DNA from: an uncultured Bacilli bacterium
GTDB taxonomy: Bacteria > Bacillota_I > Bacilli_A > RF39 > UBA660
DNA: 49,044 nucleotides
NCBI GenBank assembly: GCA_934153675.1
Contig: CAKPFG010000008.1
Span: forward strand, 1-49,044
Direction: 5' to 3'
The position numbers were made by a program, and so were the translations under genes. Below the pieces are notes generated by a model, which made no database searches, was not told the origin of the DNA, and saw nothing but the letters and a program-made list of their open reading frames with translations. This document shows, one piece after another, positions 7,839 through 17,130 of the stretch (the first letter of the stretch is position 1; every line of letters starts with the position of its first letter).

Positions 7839-9743
7839 ATGGTAAAATATGATGAAAGTTCAATTAAAGTGTTAGATGGACTTGAGGCAGTAAGAAAGCG
7901 TCCCGGTATGTATATAGGTTCAACAGATAAGAGAGGATTACATCATTTGGTGTGGGAAATTGTTGATAATTCAATAGATGAAGTTATTAATGGTTTTGGT
8001 AAAAAAATAATAATAACTATTCACAGTGATTCTAGTATTAGTGTTAAAGATGAAGGTAGAGGAGTACCAGTTGGCAAACATATAACTGGTAAATCAACGC
8101 CAGAGGTAATATATACTGTTTTACATGCTGGTGGTAAATTTGAAAGTAGTGGATATACAGTATCAGGTGGATTGCACGGTGTAGGTGCTTCTGTTGTAAA
8201 TGCTTTATCTAAATGGATGATTGTTAATATAAAAAGAGATGGATATGAATATGTTATTAAATTTAAAAACGGTGGAAAAGTTGATACTCCATTAACACGT
8301 GGTATGAAAACGAGTAAAACTGGAACTGAAGTGAGATTTTTGCCAGATGATACTATTTTCTCAACTACTAACTTTTCTTTTTCTACAATATGTGAAAGAA
8401 TGCAGGAAAGTGCTTTTTTACTTGAAGGTCTTACTATAGAAATAATTGATGAAATTAACAATAAAAAAGAATCTTATTGTTATTTAAATGGATTAAAATC
8501 TTTTATTGAGTATATGAATGAAGATAAAAATGTTATTCATAATGTTGTGCAATTTTCTGGCGTAAAAGATAAAATAGATGTTAAAGTGGCTTTTCAGTAC
8601 ACTGATACTTATTCAGATAATATTATATCATTCGTTAATAATGTAAAAACAACGGATGGAGGGACACATGAAGTTGGTTTAAAAACTGCACTTACTAGAG
8701 TATTTAATGATTATGCAAGAAGTAATGGTTATTTAAAGGCAAAAGATAAAAATTTAGAAGGACCAGATACTCGTGAAGGATTAACGGCAGTTTTATCTGT
8801 TAAAATTCCAGAATCTTTATTACAATTTGAAGGTCAAACAAAATCAAAATTGGGTACACCTAGTGCTAGAAATGTAGTTGAAAGTATTATCTCGGAAAAA
8901 TTGCAATTTTTCTTGGAAGAAAATAAAACAATTGCTACTAATATTGTATTAAAAATGGTAAAAAGCAAACAGGTACGAGAAGCTGCTAGAAAAGCAAGAG
9001 ATGAAGCTCGTAATGGAAAAAATAAAAGTAAAATTGAAAAAAATTTATCTGGCAAATTATCCCCAGCTCAAAGTAAAAATCCTAAAATGAATGAATTGTT
9101 TTTAGTAGAGGGGGATTCAGCAGGAGGATCAGCAAAAGGTGGTAGAAATCGTAAATTTCAAGCTATACTTCCTTTGCGTGGTAAAGTAATTAATACAGCA
9201 AAAGCTACTTTATCTGATATATTAAAAAATGAAGAAATTAATACTATGATTCATACGATTGGTGCTGGTGTTGGTAGTGATTTTCAAGTGGAGGATTCTA
9301 ATTATGATAAGGTTATCATAATGACTGATGCTGATGTGGATGGTGCTCATATTCAAATTCTTTTACTAACTTTTTTCTATTATTATATGAGAGGATTAAT
9401 AGAAAAAGGAAAATTGTATATAGCGCTTCCGCCTTTATATAAATTAGATTATGGTAAAAAACATTACTATGCTTATACTGATGAAGAACTTGAACAAATA
9501 AAAAGTGAAAATACAGGTAAATATTCTATTCAAAGATATAAGGGACTTGGTGAGATGAATGCTGACCAATTATGGGAGACAACTATGAATCCATCAACTC
9601 GTAGTTTAATTCGTGTCAATATAACTGATGCTGCATTAGCAGAAAAAAGAGTTAGAGTATTAATGGGTGATAAAGTTGAACCGAGAAAGGAATGGATTAT
9701 GGAAAACGTTGAATTCACAATGGAAGATAATTACAGAAATTAG
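7839..9743 (+). CDS. parE: DNA topoisomerase IV subunit B
   Basis: This is the ATPase/TOPRIM subunit of topoisomerase IV, which decatenates daughter chromosomes. Its 634 aa hold the GHKL ATPase motifs (EIVDNSIDE, DEGRGVPVG, GGLHGVGASVVNALS), the transducer domain and the TOPRIM motifs (LVEGDSAGGSAKGGRNRKFQ with EGDSA, and DADVDGAHI). I call it ParE rather than GyrB from ILPLRGKVINTAKA and the DILKNEEINTMIHTIGAG stretch, which match Gram-positive ParE proteins, and from the ParC-type partner just downstream. The stop codon is embedded in the ribosome binding site of parC. It looks intact. Confidence 0.88.
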   Translation: MVKYDESSIKVLDGLEAVRKRPGMYIGSTDKRGLHHLVWEIVDNSIDEVINGFGKKIIITIHSDSSISVKDEGRGVPVGKHITGKSTPEVIYTVLHAGGKFESSGYTVSGGLHGVGASVVNALSKWMIVNIKRDGYEYVIKFKNGGKVDTPLTRGMKTSKTGTEVRFLPDDTIFSTTNFSFSTICERMQESAFLLEGLTIEIIDEINNKKESYCYLNGLKSFIEYMNEDKNVIHNVVQFSGVKDKIDVKVAFQYTDTYSDNIISFVNNVKTTDGGTHEVGLKTALTRVFNDYARSNGYLKAKDKNLEGPDTREGLTAVLSVKIPESLLQFEGQTKSKLGTPSARNVVESIISEKLQFFLEENKTIATNIVLKMVKSKQVREAARKARDEARNGKNKSKIEKNLSGKLSPAQSKNPKMNELFLVEGDSAGGSAKGGRNRKFQAILPLRGKVINTAKATLSDILKNEEINTMIHTIGAGVGSDFQVEDSNYDKVIIMTDADVDGAHIQILLLTFFYYYMRGLIEKGKLYIALPPLYKLDYGKKHYYAYTDEELEQIKSENTGKYSIQRYKGLGEMNADQLWETTMNPSTRSLIRVNITDAALAEKRVRVLMGDKVEPRKEWIMENVEFTMEDNYRN

Positions 9744-9751
9744 GAGGTATT

Positions 9752-12247
9752 ATGGATATAGTAAAAAAAATACAAGATTATGCCCTTGAAGAAATTATGG
9801 GAGATCGTTTTTCTAAATATGCTAAAGAAATTATTCAAGATCGTGCAATACCAGATGTTAGAGATGGTTTGAAACCAGTTCAAAGAAGAATATTATATGC
9901 CATGTATAAAGCTGGAAATACATCAGATCGTGGTTATATAAAATGTGCAGCTACGGTTGGAGATGTACTTGGTAAATATCATCCACATGGAGATTCTTCT
10001 GTTTATGATGCAATGGTTAGAATGAGCCAGTGGTGGAAACAGAATCATATTTTGGTAGATATTCATGGAAATAATGGCTCAATGGATGGTGATAGTCCAG
10101 CTGCATATCGTTACACAGAGGCAAGACTTTCTAAAATTAGTAATGAACTTTTAAAAGATTTAGAAAAAAATACTGTGTCTTGGGCACCTAATTTTGATGA
10201 TAGATTTTTAGAACCTACTGTACTTCCAGCTAAATATCCAAATTTACTTGTAAATGGAACTAATGGTATTAGTGCAGGATATGCTACAAATATACCTCCT
10301 CATAATCTTGGTGAAGTAATAGATGCAACTATAAAAAGAATAGATAGTCCTAATTGTAGATTAGAAACAATTCTTGAAATAATAAAAGGTCCGGATTTTC
10401 CAACAGGCGGAATAGTTGAAGGAAAAAAGGGAATAATAGATGCTTTTCAAACAGGACGTGGTAAAGTAATAATTAGGAGTAAATGTACATTTGTAAAGGA
10501 AAAGGGAAAAAATCAAATTATTATTACTGAGATACCATTTGAAGTTAATAAAGCATCCTTAGTAAGTAAAATTGATTCAATTAGAATAGATAAAAAGATA
10601 GATGGTATTAGTGAAGTACGTGATGAGACAGACAGAGACGGTCTTAGAATAGCAATTGATTTAAAAAATAATGCTAATAAGGAAATGGTTTTAAACTATT
10701 TATTTAAAAATACTGAGTTACAAATTTCATATAATTATAATATGGTGGCAATATCTAATAGAAGACCTGTTACACTCGGTATATTAGAAATGCTTGATGC
10801 ATATATAAATCATCAAAAAGAAGTATTAACAAGAAGAACTCAATTTGATTTAAATGCATATCAAAAAAGATTACATATTGTTCTTGGTTTTTTAAAAATG
10901 ATATCTATATTAGATCAAGTTATTAAAGTTATTAGAAAAAGTAAAAATAAATTAGATGCAAAGGATAATTTAGTTAAAGAATTTGACTTTTCTGTAAATC
11001 AAGCTGAAGCAATAGTTACTTTACAATTATATAGATTGACTAATACAGATGTTGTTGCATTAGAAGAAGAAAAATCTAAATTGGAAAAATTTATTGAAGC
11101 ATTAAATCAAATATTAAATGATAAAGATAAATTCAATGAAGTTATGAAACATGAATTAAGAAAAGTAAAAAAAGAATATGCTATAGAAAGAAAGACCGTT
11201 ATTAAGGATGAAATAACTGAAATAAAAATAGATACAACGGATATGATTCCTAAAGAAGATTGTGTCGTTATGGTTACTAGTGAAGGATATGTTAAAAGAT
11301 GTTCACTTAGAAGTTATCAATCTGCTGTTGAACCTACCTTAAAAGATCAAGACTATATTTTAGGCCTTTATCATTTAAATACGCTGGATACAGTATTGCT
11401 ATTTACAAATTTAGGAAATTATTTATATTTACCTGTTTATCTTATTCCAGATTTAAAATGGAAAGATATAGGTAAACATATTAGTAATATTATAAAATTA
11501 GCAGAAAATGAATATATTATCAATTCAATACCAGTAGACAATTTTAATTCAAATAAAAATATCACTATTTTTAGTAAAAATGGAATGGTGAAAAGAACAT
11601 TATTAAAAGATTTCAAAGTTAGCCGTTATAATAAAACTTTAACGTGTATGAAATTAAAAGAAAATGATACTATTGTATCTGTTTCAGATAAAGTTGGAAG
11701 GGAAATTTTCATTACTACTAAATGTGGATATGCATTAAGGTATAATATAAATGAGATTGGTGTAGTAGGTATTAAGGCAAGCGGAGTGAAGGCTATAAAT
11801 TTAAAAGATGATGAGGTCGTGTCAGCATCTATTTATAATGGAGAGGATTATGTAGTTGTTTTAACCGATAGATCAACTATAAAAAGAGTTAAATTAATAG
11901 AATTTCCATCACTTGCCCGTGCAAGAAAAGGTATACAAATAATAAGAGAGGTAAAAACAAATCCATATCATATAATTAATAGTTATATTATTAATAATAA
12001 AAATACTTTGGGTATTAGATTTAAAGATAACATTGAATATAAAAAAGTAACTGACATTCCAATATTAGATAGATACTCAACTGGTACTAGTCTTTCAAAT
12101 AAGAAAATAATAAATATGTTTGTAGAAAAAAAATTATTAAATTCTAAAGAAGAAAAAGAAAATGAAGAGGAAATAAATGATGTTTCTCTTGAAAAAATAG
12201 ATGAAAAGATAATGACAATTGATGATTTTTTAAATGAAATAGAATAA
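9752..12247 (+). CDS. parC: DNA topoisomerase IV subunit A
   Basis: This is the breakage-reunion subunit. The 831-aa protein carries the winged-helix region with HPHGDSSVYDAM (the quinolone-resistance region; wild-type-like Ser and Asp are present), the catalytic Tyr in AAYRYTEARLS, the GISAGYATNIPPHN tower segment and a C-terminal beta-pinwheel. MHGNNGS-type and SQWWKQ sequences fit ParC better than GyrA. AGGAGG lies eight bases from parE, so the two subunits are made from one message. The last 40 residues are acidic and extend beyond the pinwheel. Confidence 0.88.
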   Translation: MDIVKKIQDYALEEIMGDRFSKYAKEIIQDRAIPDVRDGLKPVQRRILYAMYKAGNTSDRGYIKCAATVGDVLGKYHPHGDSSVYDAMVRMSQWWKQNHILVDIHGNNGSMDGDSPAAYRYTEARLSKISNELLKDLEKNTVSWAPNFDDRFLEPTVLPAKYPNLLVNGTNGISAGYATNIPPHNLGEVIDATIKRIDSPNCRLETILEIIKGPDFPTGGIVEGKKGIIDAFQTGRGKVIIRSKCTFVKEKGKNQIIITEIPFEVNKASLVSKIDSIRIDKKIDGISEVRDETDRDGLRIAIDLKNNANKEMVLNYLFKNTELQISYNYNMVAISNRRPVTLGILEMLDAYINHQKEVLTRRTQFDLNAYQKRLHIVLGFLKMISILDQVIKVIRKSKNKLDAKDNLVKEFDFSVNQAEAIVTLQLYRLTNTDVVALEEEKSKLEKFIEALNQILNDKDKFNEVMKHELRKVKKEYAIERKTVIKDEITEIKIDTTDMIPKEDCVVMVTSEGYVKRCSLRSYQSAVEPTLKDQDYILGLYHLNTLDTVLLFTNLGNYLYLPVYLIPDLKWKDIGKHISNIIKLAENEYIINSIPVDNFNSNKNITIFSKNGMVKRTLLKDFKVSRYNKTLTCMKLKENDTIVSVSDKVGREIFITTKCGYALRYNINEIGVVGIKASGVKAINLKDDEVVSASIYNGEDYVVVLTDRSTIKRVKLIEFPSLARARKGIQIIREVKTNPYHIINSYIINNKNTLGIRFKDNIEYKKVTDIPILDRYSTGTSLSNKKIINMFVEKKLLNSKEEKENEEEINDVSLEKIDEKIMTIDDFLNEIE

Positions 12248-12426
12248 TAATAAGTAAAATATGAAGAATTTAAGATATAAGGTTTAGTAATATAATAGTA
12301 TAATTTTATATAATAAAAGTTATTAATTTAAGAAAGAAAAATATTGAGAATATTATTTTCAAATACCATAATTTTCATATTTCTTTTATTTAAGGACATT
12401 TAAACCTTTAAGTTATGAATTGAGTT

Positions 12427-12466
12427 AAAAACATAAATATCGAAAAAGAATATTTATGTTTTTTTT
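12427..12466 (+). terminator. Terminator downstream of parC
   Basis: A perfect 14-base stem (AAAAACATAAATAT with ATATTTATGTTTTT) and a 9-base loop, followed by T residues. It lies about 180 bases after the parC stop; the DNA between is AT-rich and apparently empty. Confidence 0.8.
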
Positions 12467-12539
12467 ATTTCTGTTCAATTTGAAAAATTTTTAATAATAG
12501 ATTATAATAGTATGGCAATTGAATTTGTAAGGAGGAAAT

Positions 12540-13091
12540 ATGAAAATTCCGTTAAGATTTCAGATGACCGAAAATGATAGTGGAAAAACGACATTACTTA
12601 ATACAATTAGTTATTTATTTGATAGGGAAGATATAGATAATTCATTAATAAAAAGTATATATAAGCATACTATTAATGAAGATAATATTTTAAAAGAACA
12701 AGAAACTATTTGTGCATGGGGTAAAAAGTTATTTAAGAAAAATAAATATAAATTGGATTTAAATTATTTAAGTAAGGAAGAAGTAAATTTAAAAATTATT
12801 AAAGATTTCTTTAAAGAAAATTGTTGTATGATCGTTCGTGTTTATCTAAATGGTAAAAGTCACTACTGTTTAGCAACGTTATTGGATAGTACATATATAT
12901 ATTTATTTGATCCTTATTATTTAGATGAGGTTTATTTTGATATAGAAAGAATGGTTGAGTTGGTATTTGATAATCCATTTAATTATAATCGTAAAGTTAA
13001 TTTAAAAAGATTTAATGGGATGACGTTAAATGATTTTTCTCTTGGACCAATTGAGCATCGTGAGTGTTTAATGATAAAGAAAATAAAATAA
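12540..13091 (+). CDS. Peptidase C39-like protein with the catalytic Cys replaced by Ser
   Basis: The 183-aa protein resembles the stand-alone papain-like C39-family proteins of gut Firmicutes. It has an oxyanion Gln8 in RFQMTEND, a nucleophile position at residue 14, His108 in KSHYCLAT and Asp124 in YLFDPYYLD. In relatives the first motif reads DCGxxTLLN; here it reads DSGKTTLLN, and the codon is AGT, one base from TGT. The His and Asp are kept, as is the C-terminal FNGMTLNDFSLGPIEHRE segment. The region between residues 45 and 80 seems shorter than I remember in relatives. The protein may be inactive or an unusual Ser variant. GGAGG precedes the ATG. It has its own transcription unit. Confidence 0.62.
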   Translation: MKIPLRFQMTENDSGKTTLLNTISYLFDREDIDNSLIKSIYKHTINEDNILKEQETICAWGKKLFKKNKYKLDLNYLSKEEVNLKIIKDFFKENCCMIVRVYLNGKSHYCLATLLDSTYIYLFDPYYLDEVYFDIERMVELVFDNPFNYNRKVNLKRFNGMTLNDFSLGPIEHRECLMIKKIK

Positions 13092-13105
13092 TTAAATTAT
13101 AATAT

Positions 13106-13142
13106 AAAAAGGAAAAGTATTTTAATTTTACTTTTCCTTTTT
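13106..13142. terminator. Bidirectional terminator between convergent genes
   Basis: A 14-base perfect stem (AAAAAGGAAAAGTA with TACTTTTCCTTTTT), flanked by A and T runs. It reaches into the end of the minus-strand hydrolase gene. Confidence 0.85.
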
Positions 13143-13808
13143 GATATATTTTTTTAATACATTAGTAACCTTGTAGTAACCAAGATCATTTAAGTGTAAT
13201 CCTTCTTTTGTGTATGCACTTTTTAAATTACCATTACTATCTTTAAGACTATCATATACATTTATGTAAGTAACTTTTTTCTTTTTACACAATTGTTTAA
13301 TTAGTTTATTAACTTTTATAATATGTTTATTATTATATTCACTAGGTAAATTATTGAAAAAATCTCCCATCTCTTTATTTATTGGATAGATTGATTGAAT
13401 ATATATATAAGCATTTTTTCTTTCATTTCTAATTCCATCTATTATTTTTTCTATGTTATTAATTATATTTTCATCTGAAATGTTTGCATTAATGTCATTA
13501 GTACCAATTAAAATAATTACCAAAGATGGATTATAATCATATAATCCTTCTAATCTTTCAATTAAATCTATTGTTTTATTACCACCGACTCCATCATTAA
13601 CAACATGATTGTCTTCAAAAAATTCTTTTACATTGTATCCTTTTATAATAGAGTCTCCAAAAAATACTATATTTTCATCTTGTATTTTAGCTCGTTTAAG
13701 TTTATTTTTATTATAAATGCATAGAATAATAGAAACAAGAGTAATTAAAATTAATATAATTGCTAAAATAATAATAACTATTTTTTTTATTTTATTTATT
13801 CTTTCCAT
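13128..13808 (-). CDS. Membrane-anchored SGNH/GDSL-type esterase
   Basis: Residues 9-31 form a hydrophobic anchor; the rest should face outward. The hydrolase blocks are present: FFGDSIIKG with Ser53, the Gly of VGGNKT, IGTNDIN (Asn of block III), and HLNDLGY, with His serving as the catalytic base and Asp three residues after it in a shifted form of DxxH. Such proteins deacylate lipids, sugars or peptidoglycan; the substrate here is unknown. The start is taken at the ATG at 13808, since GGTGAT precedes it and the TTG at 13811 would sit too close. Single gene, convergent with the C39-like gene. Confidence 0.8.
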   Translation of the reverse strand: MERINKIKKIVIIILAIILILITLVSIILCIYNKNKLKRAKIQDENIVFFGDSIIKGYNVKEFFEDNHVVNDGVGGNKTIDLIERLEGLYDYNPSLVIILIGTNDINANISDENIINNIEKIIDGIRNERKNAYIYIQSIYPINKEMGDFFNNLPSEYNNKHIIKVNKLIKQLCKKKKVTYINVYDSLKDSNGNLKSAYTKEGLHLNDLGYYKVTNVLKKYIKKEK

Positions 13809-13860
13809 CAAATCACCACAGTAGAATATTATATATAAAATTAAGTAAAATGTAAATAAC

Positions 13861-13889
13861 TTGCGAAAGAAAAATGAATATAGTATAAT
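13861..13889 (+). promoter_or_regulatory. Promoter of the lipid kinase gene
   Basis: TTGCGA (13861-13866), a 17-base spacer and TATAAT (13884-13889). An open frame runs through it, but translation cannot start upstream of this promoter, which supports the later TTG start. Confidence 0.7.
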
Positions 13890-13914
13890 TATTTTATCAA
13901 AGGACGTTGATATT

Positions 13915-14835
13915 TTGAAAGAAGTTTTAATAATACATAATCCAAATAGTGGTAAAAAGAAAAATGTTTATCAGGCACTTTTAAAAAGTAAAAAATTATT
14001 TGATAAATATAACTATCACGTAACTTATAAAGAAACTAAATATAAAGGGCATGCTAAGCAAATTATGAAAAGTATTAATAATGTTGATTTAGTTATATCT
14101 GTAGGTGGCGATGGAACTTTTAACGAAATAGTAAGTGGTAATATTGAAAGAAAGAATCCAGTTGTTTTATCACATATACCAGTTGGTACAACAAATGATT
14201 TAAAAAGTCTTTTTGGGCTTGGAAAAGATATTTATAAAAACATTTCTTCTATATTAAGTGGTAAAGAAAAACAAATAGATATTTGTTTACTTAATAATCA
14301 GCCCTTTGTTTATGTAGCTGGATTTGGTAAATTTATTAATTTATCTTACGAAACACCAAGAAGTAAAAAATCTAAATTTGGTTATTTAGCGTATTTAGTT
14401 GAAGGTTTTAAGGATATATTTAGAAAAGTTCATATGTATGATTTAGAATTTATTATTGATGGAGTAAAACATTCTGGTAAATATTCATTAGGTATTATTT
14501 CTAATGCCAATAAAATAGCTGGAATTAAAAATTTTTATAAAGATGTTAAACTTGATGATAATACTTTTGAAGTTTTATTTTGTTCTATTAGTAAACGTAG
14601 AAAACTACTTAGAAGCTTGGTTAATTTAGGCCTTTATGATATTACTAAAGTAAATGGGGTTGAAATGTATCGTACAAATAATATTAAAATTATATTTAAG
14701 GATAGATTAAAACAAGCATGGACTTTTGATGGAGAAAAATATAGAAAAAAGGAGAAAATTTATAATATTTCTTTAAATAATAAAATAAAATTTAGAATTT
14801 CTAGTAAGGCTTGTGAAAAAAATTGTATAAAATAA
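13915..14835 (+). CDS. Diacylglycerol/lipid kinase family protein
   Basis: This is a DAGK-catalytic-fold kinase. The nucleotide-binding motifs are HNPNSGKKK near the N-terminus, SVGGDGTFNEIVSG (GGDG signature) and PVGTTNDLK. The C-terminal beta-sandwich domain has the usual WTFDGEK end. The relatives DgkB, BmrU and YegS phosphorylate diacylglycerol or related lipids at the inner membrane face. I chose TTG at 13915: AAAGGA lies ten bases before it, the protein then begins with the family's first strand (KEVLIIHNP), and a promoter occupies the upstream part of the frame. A strong terminator follows. Confidence 0.82.
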   Translation: MKEVLIIHNPNSGKKKNVYQALLKSKKLFDKYNYHVTYKETKYKGHAKQIMKSINNVDLVISVGGDGTFNEIVSGNIERKNPVVLSHIPVGTTNDLKSLFGLGKDIYKNISSILSGKEKQIDICLLNNQPFVYVAGFGKFINLSYETPRSKKSKFGYLAYLVEGFKDIFRKVHMYDLEFIIDGVKHSGKYSLGIISNANKIAGIKNFYKDVKLDDNTFEVLFCSISKRRKLLRSLVNLGLYDITKVNGVEMYRTNNIKIIFKDRLKQAWTFDGEKYRKKEKIYNISLNNKIKFRISSKACEKNCIK

Positions 14836-14837
14836 TA

Positions 14838-14868
14838 AAATTTGTATTTAATGGATACAAATTTTTTT
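14838..14868 (+). terminator. Terminator of the lipid kinase gene
   Basis: AAATTTGTAT, 7-base loop, ATACAAATTT, then a T run. A -10 box (TATACT, 14877-14882) for the next gene follows immediately. Confidence 0.8.
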
Positions 14869-14896
14869 GTTTATGATATACTATTATTGTGATGTT

Positions 14897-15964
14897 ATGA
14901 AAAAGTTAAACAAAATTTATTTGATGTTATCAATTTTTTTATTAGTTCTTTCTTTTTTTCTAAAACCATTGATTAAATGTAATGATTTTGATTTAAATAT
15001 ATATAGATATGTATTATTATCCTTTGCTACTGGAACTTTTTTATCAGCTATTTTTACTAACATAAAGGGTAAGTGTTATAAATTTTTTAGTATTTTATTT
15101 TTTATACTAGGTATAATTTCATCTTGCTATATTTATACTATGCATAATACTGATTATAAAAATAAAAATATACAATATTTAAAGAGTGTATTTAGTGATA
15201 AAATAATAAATAATTCTGTGGTTGATAGTAATAATATTCTTAAAGTTAGTTACATAGATGTAAAACAAGGTGATGCTACTTTTATAGAATTTCCAAACGG
15301 TAAAGTAATGCTTATAGATGCTGGAAAAAAAGATCAAGGTATTAATGTTATCAACTATATAAAGAATTTGGGTTATAATAAAATTGATTATGTAGTTGGA
15401 ACGCATCCAGATAGTGATCATATAGGTGGACTACAACAAGTTATAGAAAATTTTGAAATAGGAAGTATATATATGCCAAAAAAATCATCAAACACAAAAA
15501 CGTATTTAAATTTGTTAAAAAGTATAAAAAATAAAAATTTAAATATTATCACGGCAAAAAAGGATGTCGTTATTTTAGAAAATCCATTAACAAAAATTAT
15601 CGCTCCAGTAAAGGATTATAAAGATTCTAACGATTCATCGGCTGTTATTAAAATTATTTATCATGATAGAAGTTTCCTTTTTATGGGTGATGCTAGTGTA
15701 AAAAGTGAAAGTGATATAGATGATGTTTCTGCTGATGTAGTAAAAATAGGTCATCATGGATCAAAAACATCTTCTTCCATTAATTTTATAAAAAGAACTA
15801 GGGCAAAGTATGCTATTGTAAGTGTTGGAAAAAATAATATGTATCATCATCCTAATGAACAAGTTTTGAACAATTGGACTAAGTATGGTGCCGAGATACT
15901 TAGAACTGATGAGAAAGGAAATATCATTATTGTAACAGATGGTTATAACATAGAAGTGCAATAG
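14897..15964 (+). CDS. ComEC/Rec2-like beta-lactamase-fold protein with N-terminal membrane helices
   Basis: Three hydrophobic segments (about residues 5-23, 33-50 and 58-78) precede a metallo-beta-lactamase domain. That domain has YIDVKQGDATFIEFPNG, LIDAG, the metal motif GTHPDSDHIGG, FMGDAS and GHHGSKTSSS. This is the C-terminal hydrolase type of ComEC, detached from the DNA-channel domain; relatives are extracellular nucleases or phosphodiesterases. I chose the ATG at 14897, because the upstream TTG at 14867 lies in the terminator and before the -10 box. DUF3006 follows, a pairing seen in many Firmicutes. Confidence 0.82.
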   Translation: MKKLNKIYLMLSIFLLVLSFFLKPLIKCNDFDLNIYRYVLLSFATGTFLSAIFTNIKGKCYKFFSILFFILGIISSCYIYTMHNTDYKNKNIQYLKSVFSDKIINNSVVDSNNILKVSYIDVKQGDATFIEFPNGKVMLIDAGKKDQGINVINYIKNLGYNKIDYVVGTHPDSDHIGGLQQVIENFEIGSIYMPKKSSNTKTYLNLLKSIKNKNLNIITAKKDVVILENPLTKIIAPVKDYKDSNDSSAVIKIIYHDRSFLFMGDASVKSESDIDDVSADVVKIGHHGSKTSSSINFIKRTRAKYAIVSVGKNNMYHHPNEQVLNNWTKYGAEILRTDEKGNIIIVTDGYNIEVQ

Positions 15965-15997
15965 ATTATAAGATGAAATTATAAAGTAGGTGAATTT

Positions 15998-16195
15998 ATG
16001 CAAATAACAATAGATCATATAGAAGAAGATTATTTAGTAGTTGAACTTGAAGATATGACAACAATAGACATTTCGCGAAAACTTATTCCTGATGCTAAGG
16101 AAGGTGATGTTATAGATATCATTAAAAATAGCGAAGCTACATTGGAAAGAAAAAAACAAATTAGTGATTTGATGGATGATTTATTTATTGATTAA
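15998..16195 (+). CDS. DUF3006 domain protein
   Basis: This 65-aa protein has the short DUF3006 pattern (ITIDHIEEDYLVVELED, then LIPDAKEGDVIDI). The domain is a small beta-barrel often encoded beside, or fused to, ComEC-type beta-lactamase proteins; the biochemical role is unknown. TAGGTGAA precedes the ATG. The gene lies 33 bases after the hydrolase and probably shares its message. Confidence 0.85.
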   Translation: MQITIDHIEEDYLVVELEDMTTIDISRKLIPDAKEGDVIDIIKNSEATLERKKQISDLMDDLFID

Positions 16196-16239
16196 ATATT
16201 ATTTTTTCTAAAATGTTACAAAGATAAATTTGCAAAAAT

Positions 16240-16274
16240 AAAACTACTTTCACTTTGATTTGAAAGTAGTTTTT
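16240..16274 (+). terminator. Terminator of the ComEC-like/DUF3006 unit
   Basis: A 13-base perfect stem (AAAACTACTTTCA with TGAAAGTAGTTTT), an 8-base loop and a T run. Confidence 0.85.
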
Positions 16275-16300
16275 ATATTAGTTTGAAAAGTTCGATTAGT

Positions 16301-16315
16301 AATCAATCTGGTGCC
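16301..16315. repeat. Left copy of a 15-bp direct repeat (possible attachment-site remnant)
   Basis: AATCAATCTGGTGCC, identical to 18280-18294, where it covers the 3' end of tRNA-Thr. After the repeat, 16316-16380 is tRNA-like only superficially and contains a small hairpin (AGTAAGT/ACTTACT). Confidence 0.45.
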
Positions 16316-16462
16316 AATAAGGAGCAGGTTTAACAACTGCCAGGCAAAAAGATGATAGTAAGTAACAAACTTACTAACTACTTACATTTTATCAAAAATG
16401 AAATCAAATGTAAACATCATCTCAATATTTTTTAATTTAATTATTTCTCAAAATTAAAATTT

Positions 16463-16600
16463 TTATTTATTAATTAATTCTATTTTAGTATCAGTCTCAT
16501 TAATTTTTTTAAAATTACCATTACAAATGTTTAATAATTCTTCATTAGTTAATGAATTAACAATATTCATAACATCCAAAAATTTTTCAGAATAATTCAC
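16463..16600 (-). CDS. Small 45-aa protein downstream of the GNAT gene
   Basis: A GTG start preceded by AGGAGA at good spacing opens a 45-codon frame (MNYSEKFLDVMNIV, then LTNEELLNICNG). It begins 22 bases after the GNAT stop on the same strand, so the two are probably co-transcribed. No family is recognised; the peptide is likely helical. The ribosome binding site is the main support. Confidence 0.4.
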   Translation of the reverse strand: MNYSEKFLDVMNIVNSLTNEELLNICNGNFKKINETDTKIELINK

Positions 16601-16622
16601 GTAACCATCTCCTATTTATAAC

Positions 16623-17063
16623 TTATATTGATTTTCTCATTTTGATTTCATACTCAACAAAACCTAACTTTTCATAAATATGCTTAGCAATTATATTATG
16701 ATACATAACATTTATATCTATATATTTTATATTCATATTTTTAATTCGTAAAATTGCTTCTGTTAACAATGATTTCCCAATTCCTTTATTTCTATATTCC
16801 TTTTCAACATACAAACCATCTAATAAACAAGTATTATTATCCGTTCTTCTAATCAAAATATATCCAACTATAATTTTATTTATGTAATATGCTAGTATAA
16901 TAATGTTTTCATCGTTTAACATTTTATTAAAATGATTTGTAACTATATAATTTTCATCTATTGTATCATTATATTGTCGTTCATCTTGTATTAGTTTTGT
17001 TAGTAACTCATCACATCTATTAGCATCAACTACATTTGTAACTTGCTTAATTTTATTTTTCAC
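16623..17063 (-). CDS. GNAT-family N-acetyltransferase
   Basis: The 146-aa protein has the acetyl-CoA loop YRNKGIGKSLL, preceded by LDGLYVEKEY, and ends with HIYEKLGFVEYEIKMRK, the usual last strands of GNAT proteins. The substrate is unknown. Translation starts at GTG, with AAAGGAGG seven bases upstream. It sits in a segment, together with a phage-type KilA-N gene, between a 15-bp repeat and a tRNA gene, which suggests it came with a mobile element. Confidence 0.82.
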   Translation of the reverse strand: MKNKIKQVTNVVDANRCDELLTKLIQDERQYNDTIDENYIVTNHFNKMLNDENIIILAYYINKIIVGYILIRRTDNNTCLLDGLYVEKEYRNKGIGKSLLTEAILRIKNMNIKYIDINVMYHNIIAKHIYEKLGFVEYEIKMRKSI

Positions 17064-17130
17064 AGCAGTACCTCCTTTTATTTATAAAGTATATATAAAT
17101 GCTTACATTATAATTTATATAATAATAGTA

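Noticed and set aside
13861..13914. N-terminal extension of the lipid kinase from a TTG at 13861
   Set aside because: A TTGCGA/TATAAT promoter lies within this stretch and the conserved fold starts only after 13915.
16306..16380. A further minus-strand tRNA gene beginning at TGGTGCC
   Set aside because: No matching 5' acceptor strand (TTGGC on the plus strand) is found about 70 bases away and the T arm does not form, so it is at most a remnant.
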